DNA from: Syntrophaceae bacterium UBA1062 | GTDB taxonomy: Bacteria > Desulfobacterota > Desulfomonilia > UBA1062 | NCBI GenBank assembly: GCA_002316295.1 | Contig: DCDF01000287.1 | Location: forward strand, 1 to 34,161 | Length of the DNA: 34,161 nt | Direction of reading: 5' to 3' | Shown: positions 23,250-31,177 of the stretch, one piece after another | Position numbering within the stretch: the first letter of the stretch is position 1 | Layout: every line of letters begins with the position of its first letter | Made by a program: the position numbers and the translations under genes | Notes under the pieces: model-generated | Told to the model about the DNA's origin: nothing | The model's input: the letters and a program-made list of their open reading frames with translations, nothing else | Database searches by the model: none

Positions 23250-24725
23250 ATGAAGAATCGGGGCTTGCTGGAAAAGCTCATAGTCGCCTATGCCGTGTTC
23301 GTCATTGTGATCCTGGGCCTGGCCGTCTTCCTGGTGTATGTCTCCTCCCGGCTCGGCAACGTGACCGCCGATATTTATTATCTCGACCAGCATAAGCGGG
23401 AGATCACGGAGAATCTCATCAACGAACTGATCTCGCTGGAAGAGACGTCCAAGCAGTACTTGCTTCTCCAGAAAGAGTCATACAAATCCCTGATCGGCCA
23501 GAGAGAGGAAAATATCACCCGAGCCTGGGAATATCTGTGTCTGGAAGGCGTGTGCGCCAACGATGAAGAGATGAGGGCGGTGCGGAAAGGCATTCAGATA
23601 TGGGGCGGGTATCTGGAGCGCTTCCACTATCAGCTGGGCTCCGTGACAGATGCTGCACAGCTCGATGATGTGTTCAGAGAGAACAGCAAGGATATGGACA
23701 CATTGATCAAGCTGGCACGCTCGGTCAACAGCGCCTCCTTGAAGGCTCTGGACCGGAAGATCGTTTTCCTGAAAGGCCTGGGCGAGCAAATCCGCGTGTT
23801 CACCTGGTGGGCCGTGAGCATCGCCGCCACGATAGGCCTGATCATCCCGCTGCTCATCTATAAGAGCATCACCGACGATCTGGTCACCATCAGAACCGGG
23901 ATCAAGCATATTGCGCAGGGAGATTTCTCCTATAAAATCCCCCTGTATTCGAACGACGAGTTGGGCCTGGTTGCGGAATCGTTCAACTCGATGTCCCGCC
24001 GTCTCAAAGAGCTGGACAACATGAAGTCCGAATTCATATCTATTGTCTCCCACGAGCTCAAGACGCCGCTGACATCCATGAGGGAGGCGGCGAACCTCCT
24101 CGTGGAAGAAGTGAGCGGAGAGCTGAACGAAAAGCAGAAGCGGCTCATCGTCATCATGGAGCAGGGAATCGAGCGGCTTATCCAGATGACCTCGGAGCTT
24201 CTGGAGATGTCCAAGCTCGAAAGCGGGATGGTCAACCTCCAGAAGGAGTTTCATGGCATCAATGGTGTGGTAGCCGGCTTTCTGGCCGAGATACAGCACT
24301 ATGCCGAAAACAATGGGGTAAGCGTCAAGGCCGGATACCTGCCTGAGGAATGCCGAGTGTACATGGACAAAAACAAGATCCTGCGGGTGTTGACAAATCT
24401 GACCCATAATGCGATCAAGTACTCTGAAAAGGGCACAGATGTTGAGCTGAGGCTCGACATGTCAAACGGGCATATCATCGTGGAAATCGAGGATCATGGG
24501 AAAGGAATCCCCGAAGAGGATATTCCCTTGATATTTGAGAAATTTTATCAATCCAAGGCGACCAGGGGGCACAGCGGCATCGGTCTCGGATTGGCTATCT
24601 CCAAGAGTATCGTAGAAGCTCATGGGGGAAAGATTTATGCAAAGAGCAGCGTTGGCAAGGGCAGCATTTTTTCCTTTACTCTGCCTGTTCATCCTCGTAT
24701 TCGTTCTGGGGGGATGCCAGGCTGA
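23250..24725 (+). CDS. Sensor histidine kinase (QseE/GlrK-like)
   Basis: The 491-residue inner-membrane kinase has two membrane segments (about 9-32 and 185-206) enclosing a helical periplasmic sensor region. A HAMP domain follows, then the dimerisation/phosphoacceptor helix with SHELKTPLTS (His268), and the ATPase with N-box NLTHNAIKY, DHGKGIP and GIGLGLAIS. It phosphorylates the regulator encoded two genes downstream. Kinase, lipoprotein and sigma-54 regulator in this order match enterobacterial qseE-qseG-qseF. ATG 23250 is preferred over TTG 23244; neither has a ribosome binding site. Confidence 0.9.
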   Translation: MKNRGLLEKLIVAYAVFVIVILGLAVFLVYVSSRLGNVTADIYYLDQHKREITENLINELISLEETSKQYLLLQKESYKSLIGQREENITRAWEYLCLEGVCANDEEMRAVRKGIQIWGGYLERFHYQLGSVTDAAQLDDVFRENSKDMDTLIKLARSVNSASLKALDRKIVFLKGLGEQIRVFTWWAVSIAATIGLIIPLLIYKSITDDLVTIRTGIKHIAQGDFSYKIPLYSNDELGLVAESFNSMSRRLKELDNMKSEFISIVSHELKTPLTSMREAANLLVEEVSGELNEKQKRLIVIMEQGIERLIQMTSELLEMSKLESGMVNLQKEFHGINGVVAGFLAEIQHYAENNGVSVKAGYLPEECRVYMDKNKILRVLTNLTHNAIKYSEKGTDVELRLDMSNGHIIVEIEDHGKGIPEEDIPLIFEKFYQSKATRGHSGIGLGLAISKSIVEAHGGKIYAKSSVGKGSIFSFTLPVHPRIRSGGMPG

Positions 24726-25185
24726 TTCCTTCAACAGCAAGCTCAAGCACGCCGAAGACGAACTTTCCTTCGGAAACCGGGCCGGAGAACAGCTGACGGA
24801 CACGCCTGTACTGATCCCGCCGCCGGTTGCCGCCCGCCATACCATGGCCATGATCGTGGATTCGCTCCTGAGTGACCAGTATGATTCCAAGGAAACCCGC
24901 AAGACCCTCTCGCTCCTGAGAAAAGACCCCTTCATACCGCGCTATCTCAATATCGAGGCCGGCTATCTTCTCGTGCTGCTCGATAAGCTGGAGGCCCAAA
25001 AGAGGATCAGTGAGAGGCATGCTGCGGAAAAAGAGCGGATACAGCGGGAGCTCAGGAAGGAGCTCGAGGATAAGTATACCGCCGAGAACGACCGCCTAAA
25101 GAAAGAGTTGGACGAATTGAAGTACAAGCTTCAAAAGATCGAGGAAATCCACATCAACACCGAGAAGAAGCGAGGCATTCAATGA
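24637..25185 (+). CDS. Coiled-coil lipoprotein in the kinase operon (QseG-like position)
   Basis: The 182-residue product has a long hydrophobic N-terminus ending in lipobox LGGC (Cys27, +2 Gln, so outer membrane). The mature part has a TPR-like helical middle (LNIEAGYLLVLLDKLEAQ) and a charged coiled coil (about 118-170). In enterobacteria the gene in this place, qseG/yfhG, encodes an outer-membrane lipoprotein that activates the kinase QseE; a like role is inferred from position and build, not from visible identity. ATG 24637 has GGGGGA 7 bases upstream. It overlaps the kinase by 89 bp and the regulator by 4 bp. Confidence 0.8.
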   Translation: MQRAALARAAFFPLLCLFILVFVLGGCQADSFNSKLKHAEDELSFGNRAGEQLTDTPVLIPPPVAARHTMAMIVDSLLSDQYDSKETRKTLSLLRKDPFIPRYLNIEAGYLLVLLDKLEAQKRISERHAAEKERIQRELRKELEDKYTAENDRLKKELDELKYKLQKIEEIHINTEKKRGIQ

Positions 25186-26540
25186 CCAGAAAAGCGAAGA
25201 TCATCGTGCTCGATGACGAGCCCAACATCGTAGAGGTTATCCTTGCCAGGCTGGAGGCCATGGGATTTCCGGCCAGAGGGTTCACATCGGCCGCCCAGGC
25301 GCTCGGCGCACTGAAAGCGGACAATTTTCACGTGCTGCTCACGGACCTGAAGATGCCGGATATGGATGGGATGGAGGTGCTCAGGTGCGCCAAGCAGATC
25401 GACCCTGATATCGAGGTGATTCTATTCACGGCGTACGGCTCCATCGAGGGGGCTGTAGAGGCCATGAAGCAGGGTGCCCACGACTATCTTGTCAAGCCGT
25501 TCGAGCCCATCGAGCTCATCGCTAAGATCGAGAGCGCTGTCGAGAAGAGAGACCTCAAGCAGAGGGTGCGGTATCTGGAGCAAGAGGTGCAGGACAATAT
25601 CGAGCACCGCATCTATGGCGAGAGCCATGCCATGAAGAGAGTCCTGGCGCTGACGAAGCAGGCCGGCAGGTCGGATTCCACAGTACTGATACTGGGCGAG
25701 TCGGGTACCGGCAAGGAGCTTATCGCGAAGATGCTCCACTACGAGAGCGACCGCAGGGACAGGAAATATGTGATCATGGACTGCGGGGCCACCCCTCCCA
25801 CGCTCATCGAGGCGGAGCTGTTCGGATACACGAAGGGCGCGTTCACCGGCGCTCTGCGGGACAAACGGGGCATTATCGAGGAGGCCGACGGCGGCACCCT
25901 GTTTCTCGACGAAATCGGCAATATCTCTCCAGAGATGCAGACACGCATGCTCCGGGTGCTGGAGACGGGAGAATTCAGGCCCGTGGGCCAGGTGGACCAG
26001 AAAAAGGTCGATATCAGATTCATAGCGGCGACGAACATCGACCTCAGGCAGAAGGTCAAGGAGGGAAAATTCCGGGAGGACCTCTACTACCGGCTCAAGG
26101 TCATCACCATAGAGCTCCCCCCCTTGCGCGAACGGAAAGAGGACATCGCCGGGCTTTCCCAGATCTTCCTGACCGAGTTCAGCAACAGGACCGGCAAGAC
26201 GATAACCGGCTTCAGCAAGGAGGCCGTCGATCTGCTCATGGCTCATCGGTGGCCGGGTAATGTCCGCGAGCTGAAGAACGTTGTCGAATCGGCGGTGGTG
26301 CTCTGTAAAAAGGATGTGATCACGCCCGATGATATCTATCTCCACGATCTTGGGGGGACGGAGACAGCCGAAGAGGACCTGAGCCCGCTGGAGGCGCAGG
26401 AAAGGGCCATGGTCGTGGACGCGCTGAAGAAGGCGAAGTGGGTCCAGAAGGACGCGGCCGACATCCTGGGCATTTCCCGCCGGGTCATACACTACAAGAT
26501 CAAGAAGTTCAAAATTCAGGCGGACAAAAAGCTCGCATGA
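25182..26540 (+). CDS. Sigma-54-dependent response regulator (QseF/GlrR-like)
   Basis: The 452-residue NtrC-type activator has a receiver domain with phosphoacceptor Asp55 (acidic pair D11/D12, K105), and a central AAA+ domain with Walker A GESGTGKE (172-179) and the sigma-54-contacting GAFTGA (219-224). The C-terminal Fis-type helix-turn-helix (DAADILGISRRVIHYKI) completes it. When phosphorylated it should open sigma-54 promoters; no clear target site is seen in the window. Its ATG overlaps the lipoprotein TGA (ATGA), so the three genes form one tightly coupled operon. Convergent with the second regulator. Confidence 0.93.
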   Translation: MTRKAKIIVLDDEPNIVEVILARLEAMGFPARGFTSAAQALGALKADNFHVLLTDLKMPDMDGMEVLRCAKQIDPDIEVILFTAYGSIEGAVEAMKQGAHDYLVKPFEPIELIAKIESAVEKRDLKQRVRYLEQEVQDNIEHRIYGESHAMKRVLALTKQAGRSDSTVLILGESGTGKELIAKMLHYESDRRDRKYVIMDCGATPPTLIEAELFGYTKGAFTGALRDKRGIIEEADGGTLFLDEIGNISPEMQTRMLRVLETGEFRPVGQVDQKKVDIRFIAATNIDLRQKVKEGKFREDLYYRLKVITIELPPLRERKEDIAGLSQIFLTEFSNRTGKTITGFSKEAVDLLMAHRWPGNVRELKNVVESAVVLCKKDVITPDDIYLHDLGGTETAEEDLSPLEAQERAMVVDALKKAKWVQKDAADILGISRRVIHYKIKKFKIQADKKLA

Positions 26541-26552
26541 CCCTTCCCCGGG

Positions 26553-26577
26553 CCGCCTGCAGGGGCTGTGCAGGCGG
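26553..26577. terminator. GC-rich hairpin between the two convergent regulator genes
   Basis: CCGCCTGCA pairs with TGCAGGCGG in a perfect 9-bp stem with a 7-base loop, placed 13-15 bp from both stops. No T-run follows in either direction, so it would act as a weak bidirectional or Rho-assisted terminator, or as a 3'-end stabiliser. Confidence 0.5.
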
Positions 26578-26591
26578 GCCACCGGAAACGG

Positions 26592-27941
26592 CTACTCTTC
26601 CTTCCTGTCCATCTTCCGGTACAGGGTGCGCGTCGAAATGCCGAGCAGCTTCGAGGCCAGGCCCTTGTCTCCCCGGGTCCGCTTGAGCGTCTCCTCCATG
26701 AGGATCCTCTCCACCTCTTCGAGCGGCGTGCCGAGAGGGATGGTGACGGAGTCGGCGAACTGCGTGCCGCACTGGGTGAGCTCCCGGGGGAGATCGTCTG
26801 AACCGACGATCCCGTCCCTGTCGAGCACAACGGAGCGCTCAATCACGTTTTCCAGCTCGCGGACGTTGCCCGGCCATTCATAAGAGAGGAGCAGCTCCAT
26901 CGCCTTGGACTCGATCCCATTGATGCCCTTTGCGTTCTTTTTGGAAAAGCGGTTGATGAAATGCTGCACCAGGTTGGGAATGTCTTCTTTTCTCTCCTTG
27001 AGGCGCGGCAGCCGGATGGTGATGACGTTGAGCCTCCAGTAGAGATCCTCCCTGAACAGTCCCTGCTTGACCATGGCTAGGAGATCCTTGTTGGTGGCGG
27101 CGATGATTCGGGTGTCCGTGTGTATCGTCTTGTTGCTGCCGAGGCGCTCGAACCCTCCCTCCTGCAGTATTCTCAGGAGCTTGACCTGCACGGCCTGGGG
27201 CACTTCTCCGATCTCGTCGAGGAATATGCTGGACTTGTCCGCCGCCTCGAAGCGGCCTTCTTTTCTAGCGGTTGCTCCGGTGAAAGCGCCCTTCTCATAT
27301 CCGAAGAGCTCCGATTCGATCAGGGTTTCGGGGATAGCGGCGCAGTTCACTTTGATCATGGGCTTTGCACCCCGCGGGGAGCGCTGATGAATCATGTCGG
27401 CAATGACCTCCTTGCCCGTGCCGGACTCCCCCAGGATGAGCACGGTCGCCTGGCTGGGGGCCACCTGGCGGACCAGCTCCACCACGCTCCGCATGCAGGG
27501 GCTCGACGTCTCGATGAGCGGGCCCGACTCGAACGCCTCTATCCGTTCCTTCATCCGGATGTTGTCCATGGTCAGGATCTGCTTTTCGATCGCCTTGTGG
27601 ACGGCTTTCAGGATATCCGCCTTCTTGAACGGCTTGGTGATGTAGTCGTACGCACCCTGCTTCATGGAGTCTACCGCGGTGTCCACCGATGCGTAGCCGG
27701 TAATGATGATCACCTCGGTAAAGGGCGAAACCGACTTGCATACCTTGAGCAGCTCCACTCCATCCATTCCGGCCATCCGGATATCGGTGATCAGAAGATC
27801 GATATCTCCCCGCCGGACAACTTTGAAGGCCTCGTCGCCATTGGCTGCCGTCTCTACGGAAAACCCTTCCTTTTCCAGGATCTTCTTCAGAGATTCACGG
27901 ATTCCGACCTCATCGTCGACGACAAGTATCTTCTTGCTCAT
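26592..27941 (-). CDS. Sigma-54-dependent response regulator (NtrC/ZraR type)
   Basis: This 449-residue activator has a receiver domain with Asp53 (DD pair at 9-10, K103), an AAA+ domain with GESGTGKE (171-178) and GAFTGA (218-223), and a Fis-type helix-turn-helix (GLASKLLGISTRTLYRKM) at the C-terminus. It is the output partner of the kinase encoded two genes upstream, separated by an exported protein. Its ATG overlaps the stop of that gene by 4 bp. It is only about 50 bp from the 3' end of the other sigma-54 regulator, and the two are clearly distinct in sequence. Confidence 0.93.
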   Translation of the reverse strand: MSKKILVVDDEVGIRESLKKILEKEGFSVETAANGDEAFKVVRRGDIDLLITDIRMAGMDGVELLKVCKSVSPFTEVIIITGYASVDTAVDSMKQGAYDYITKPFKKADILKAVHKAIEKQILTMDNIRMKERIEAFESGPLIETSSPCMRSVVELVRQVAPSQATVLILGESGTGKEVIADMIHQRSPRGAKPMIKVNCAAIPETLIESELFGYEKGAFTGATARKEGRFEAADKSSIFLDEIGEVPQAVQVKLLRILQEGGFERLGSNKTIHTDTRIIAATNKDLLAMVKQGLFREDLYWRLNVITIRLPRLKERKEDIPNLVQHFINRFSKKNAKGINGIESKAMELLLSYEWPGNVRELENVIERSVVLDRDGIVGSDDLPRELTQCGTQFADSVTIPLGTPLEEVERILMEETLKRTRGDKGLASKLLGISTRTLYRKMDRKEE

Positions 27942-28993
27942 GGCGCAAAGGGATCCCTTTTCATGTCGGTATAGGCCTCCTGCCGGTTCTCATCGTCTAT
28001 GACGACCTTCTCGAATACAGCGCTGCCGCGGCCGTTGCCCGCGTAGAGATAGTAAGTGCCGGAAGGGACGTCGTCGAACAAGAACCGGTTCTTCTTGTCC
28101 GGTCGCGCCGAGCTGCGCACCGAGGTTTTCCTGAGCCCGGCGAGCGACTTCCTGAAGTCCTCAAGCACCCGGTCTTTCTCTGAGTTGAACGAGGCCGTCG
28201 CCCGCGAAAGTGAATCTCTTCTCGCTTTCAGCTCGGCTTCAGCACTCTTGATATCGAGGAGAAGGGGTTTGAGCTGATTCGGGAAGGCGGACACGAAGTC
28301 CTGAATCTCGATCTGCCCCTTGTACCCTTTTCTATCTGCGAAATGCATATCGATGATTTCGATGCTGAACAGATGCGCCGCATCCTTCTTGAGGGCATTG
28401 ATCTCATCCTTGGAAAGCTCGCTGATAAAGAATGAGAACCGTTCCGGCTCATGGCCGCGATTTGTCATGGTTTCGCCCGGTCCTATCCCGGAAACCATGA
28501 GCCTCGGGTGAATGAATTCAAGGACGAGCGATGTGGTGGTGGGGAGGTTGATCCCCCTGATCAGAGGCCGGTATGTGATGTCGGTAACAATCTTGTCGGA
28601 TTTGTTCCGGGCAGTGTAGAAGTACTCGAGGTCCCCGAGCGCGGAGGACGACGGGGAGACAGAGGCGTCGGCGGCTTCCAGTGATATCTCAAGCGAGGAG
28701 AGGTATTTTTCTCGCAGGGAGGCGAGCCGGTCGGCATACGCCTGGTTTTTCCGGATAAGCAGTTCCTCGGCCTTTTTCACCTCTGCGGCGAGCGCATCAA
28801 TGCGATATCTGCGGCTCAGCTCAGCGATCTCTGCGTCGGATTGGGCCTTGTAGTGCTCTATTACCGCCTGGGTTCCTCCAGAGAGGAGATACGCCACGGG
28901 GATCTCCGGAGGCAGAGTGCATCGCAGACTTCCTGCGGAGAGGCTTGCCGGGGCCAGAAAAACCAGAATGAGAGCGGCGATCACGTATCTCAT
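27938..28993 (-). CDS. Exported protein of unknown function between kinase and regulator
   Basis: The 351-residue protein starts with a signal peptide (MRYVIAALILVFLAPASLSAGS). After that come a helical charged region (about 45-105), a middle beta-rich domain (about 115-215, with VLEFIHPRLMV and RFSFFISELSKDE), a second coiled segment (about 245-285) and a C-terminal beta domain ending FDDVPSGTYYLYAGNGRGSAVFEKVVIDDE. The last part resembles the carboxypeptidase-regulatory or bacterial Ig-like folds, by inference. I know no named family. It overlaps both the kinase stop and the regulator start by 4 bp, so it is made in step with them and probably senses or modulates for the kinase in the periplasm. 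Confidence 0.8.
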   Translation of the reverse strand: MRYVIAALILVFLAPASLSAGSLRCTLPPEIPVAYLLSGGTQAVIEHYKAQSDAEIAELSRRYRIDALAAEVKKAEELLIRKNQAYADRLASLREKYLSSLEISLEAADASVSPSSSALGDLEYFYTARNKSDKIVTDITYRPLIRGINLPTTTSLVLEFIHPRLMVSGIGPGETMTNRGHEPERFSFFISELSKDEINALKKDAAHLFSIEIIDMHFADRKGYKGQIEIQDFVSAFPNQLKPLLLDIKSAEAELKARRDSLSRATASFNSEKDRVLEDFRKSLAGLRKTSVRSSARPDKKNRFLFDDVPSGTYYLYAGNGRGSAVFEKVVIDDENRQEAYTDMKRDPFAP

Positions 28994-31167
28994 GCTTTGG
29001 CCGTCTCTTCTTTGGCGTTTTCAGCGCTGTTGAAGGGGATGGAGAAGATGAAAGTGGAGCCTGTCCCTTTCTGGCTTTCCACATCCACCCAGCCGTCGTG
29101 CGCGTTCGCAATGTACTGTACGAGCGCCAGCCCAAGGCCGGTCCCGTTCTCCTTGGTGGTAAAATACGGGTCGAATATTCTCCTCAAGTGCTCCTGGGGG
29201 ATGCCATATCCGGTATCCTTGACCAGCAGCAGGAAGTTTTCCTTGATTTCCATGAGGGATACCTCCAAGTTCCCTCCAGACGGCATGGCGTCTTCAGCAT
29301 TCTTGATAAGATTTATCAGAAGCTGCTTGAATTGTCCACGATCGATCAGGATCTTCGGCAGCGTTTTCGGGCATTTGACAGTGATCTCCACCTCGCGGCG
29401 CCTGAGCTCCGGAAGCAGCATGGAGACCACGGAGTCTACTTCGGCCTTGGGGTCGACCAGCTGTTTCTTCGGATGAGGAAGCCTGGCATAGGAGAGGTAC
29501 TCGTCTGTCACCTGGGAGAGCCGGTCGATTTCACGGCGGATTATACGGATCAGTTCCTGCGCCTCTTCGTTGCCTCCGTTTTCTCTGACCTCGTCTTCGA
29601 GCAGCTCCGAGTGGAGGAGCACCGAGGTGAGGGGGTTGCGGATCTCGTGAGCCACATGGGCGGATATCTGTCCTACGGCGGCGAGCTTCTCTGCCTGGAT
29701 GAGCTTCTCGGTCAGCGCCTTTTTGTCCGTGATGTCTACCGCATACTGGACTACATAATCCACCTCGCCTTTGGAATTGAGCAGCGGGATGGCGCTGATG
29801 TCAAAGAAGTAGGGTTTGCCCTGGATCTCCATCCTCGTATCGCGCTCGGTGACGATCTGCGCGGTTTTGAAGCATTTTTCCACGATCTTCAGGTTGCAGA
29901 GCCGCTCACCCTCAGGAAAATCGAGCGAGCAGTGCTTTTCGACGATATCCTCGCGCCTCTTTCCGTACAACTCGCAGAGCCTCTCGTTTACATCCGTGAT
30001 GATAAACGCCGCGTCGATCATGGCGAGGTAGTGCGGTACCCCATTGAAGATGGTCTCAAGCCTCCTGTGCGCATTGAGGACGGCATCGGCCCACTTGTTG
30101 CGCTCGGATGCCGTGGCGCGGGCCCGGTTGATTCTCAAAAGGACAAGGGTTGCGATGGTGACGAATCCGATGCTCACGGAGCCCAGCACCAGAGTGTTCC
30201 GGAAGGTGTCGGACATGAGATAGATCACCTCGCTGTAGGGCGAGGTGGCGGCCGTAATCCATCTGCGGTTGAGAAAATGGACGGATGAGAATGCAAGGAG
30301 CTTCTTGATGGGCTTCGCGTCGGGATAATGGGGGAAGAGGAATTGGTACATGCCGTCGTTCTTGAGCTCCATCCCGTGCCTGATGTCCTGGATCCCCCTG
30401 ATGCTGTGCCCCTGCTTTTCCATGTTCAGGACAATATCGTAGAGGTTCATCCCGATCCATCGGGAGTTGGGATGGTAGAGGATCATGCCTGTCTCGTCTA
30501 CCAGCCAGGCATAGCCCGTCTCCGAGGGACGGATGGGGGCGACATAGTGTGCTGTGATGTTCGCCAGGTCGATGGCGCAGCCTACCACGCCGTTGAACTT
30601 CCCGTCTTCTCCTTTCAGGGGAAAAGAGATAATGAATGTCTCGAAGCGGTCAGGAATGTCCTGGTACTGCTCTCCGCCCACCATGATAATGTCGGAAACA
30701 AAGGGGACGCCGAGCTCTTTGGCTACTCGGAAATATGTCCTGAAGCTGTAGTCTCTGCCTTCGAGCCCGGGCAGAACCTCGGCCGGGTAATGGAAGGCCA
30801 TTATTCCTTCGGCGTTTTCCCAGAACACGAAGGACACTTTGTTCTTGAGCGAGCGATATGCGTTGCCCAGGGCGATCCTGATCTCCTCGGGGTCTCCGTC
30901 TGCAACGGGCTGGATATGGGCGGTGAGGCTCAGGATGTTGGTGATGTCGTGCATGTACTGCTCTATGCCCATGGCGGTCTGCTGAGCGAGCAGCATCTGC
31001 TCCCGGTTGAACTGCTCTGCCATCTCCCGCTCCACGCTCTTGTAGGAGTACATGGCGAACAGGACCACGAATCCCAGGACAATGATGCTCCCCATCCAGA
31101 TGACGATCTCCCAGGATGTCTCCTGAATGTTGATGGTGTGTCTTTTGATGGACTGCTTTCTGCTCAA
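28990..31167 (-). CDS. Cache/PAS sensor histidine kinase
   Basis: The 725-residue inner-membrane kinase has two membrane segments (about 20-42 and 325-346) around a periplasmic double-Cache-like sensor (ENAEGIMAFHYP, RDYSFRTYFRVAKELGVPFVSD, ETGYAWLVDETGMILYHP). A cytoplasmic PAS domain with a C-terminal PAC part (FDISAIPLLNSKGEVDYVVQYAVDITDKK) follows. The phosphoacceptor region has HEIRNPLTS (His507) and the ATPase has NLIKNAEDAMP, DTGYGIP and GTGLGLA. Double-Cache domains usually bind small organic molecules such as carboxylates or amino acids. The start is TTG 31167: GGAGG lies 4 bases upstream in the short gap after the previous stop. The frame further up reads back through the neighbour. 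Confidence 0.9.
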   Translation of the reverse strand: MSRKQSIKRHTINIQETSWEIVIWMGSIIVLGFVVLFAMYSYKSVEREMAEQFNREQMLLAQQTAMGIEQYMHDITNILSLTAHIQPVADGDPEEIRIALGNAYRSLKNKVSFVFWENAEGIMAFHYPAEVLPGLEGRDYSFRTYFRVAKELGVPFVSDIIMVGGEQYQDIPDRFETFIISFPLKGEDGKFNGVVGCAIDLANITAHYVAPIRPSETGYAWLVDETGMILYHPNSRWIGMNLYDIVLNMEKQGHSIRGIQDIRHGMELKNDGMYQFLFPHYPDAKPIKKLLAFSSVHFLNRRWITAATSPYSEVIYLMSDTFRNTLVLGSVSIGFVTIATLVLLRINRARATASERNKWADAVLNAHRRLETIFNGVPHYLAMIDAAFIITDVNERLCELYGKRREDIVEKHCSLDFPEGERLCNLKIVEKCFKTAQIVTERDTRMEIQGKPYFFDISAIPLLNSKGEVDYVVQYAVDITDKKALTEKLIQAEKLAAVGQISAHVAHEIRNPLTSVLLHSELLEDEVRENGGNEEAQELIRIIRREIDRLSQVTDEYLSYARLPHPKKQLVDPKAEVDSVVSMLLPELRRREVEITVKCPKTLPKILIDRGQFKQLLINLIKNAEDAMPSGGNLEVSLMEIKENFLLLVKDTGYGIPQEHLRRIFDPYFTTKENGTGLGLALVQYIANAHDGWVDVESQKGTGSTFIFSIPFNSAENAKEETAKA

Positions 31168-31177
31168 GCATCCTCCG

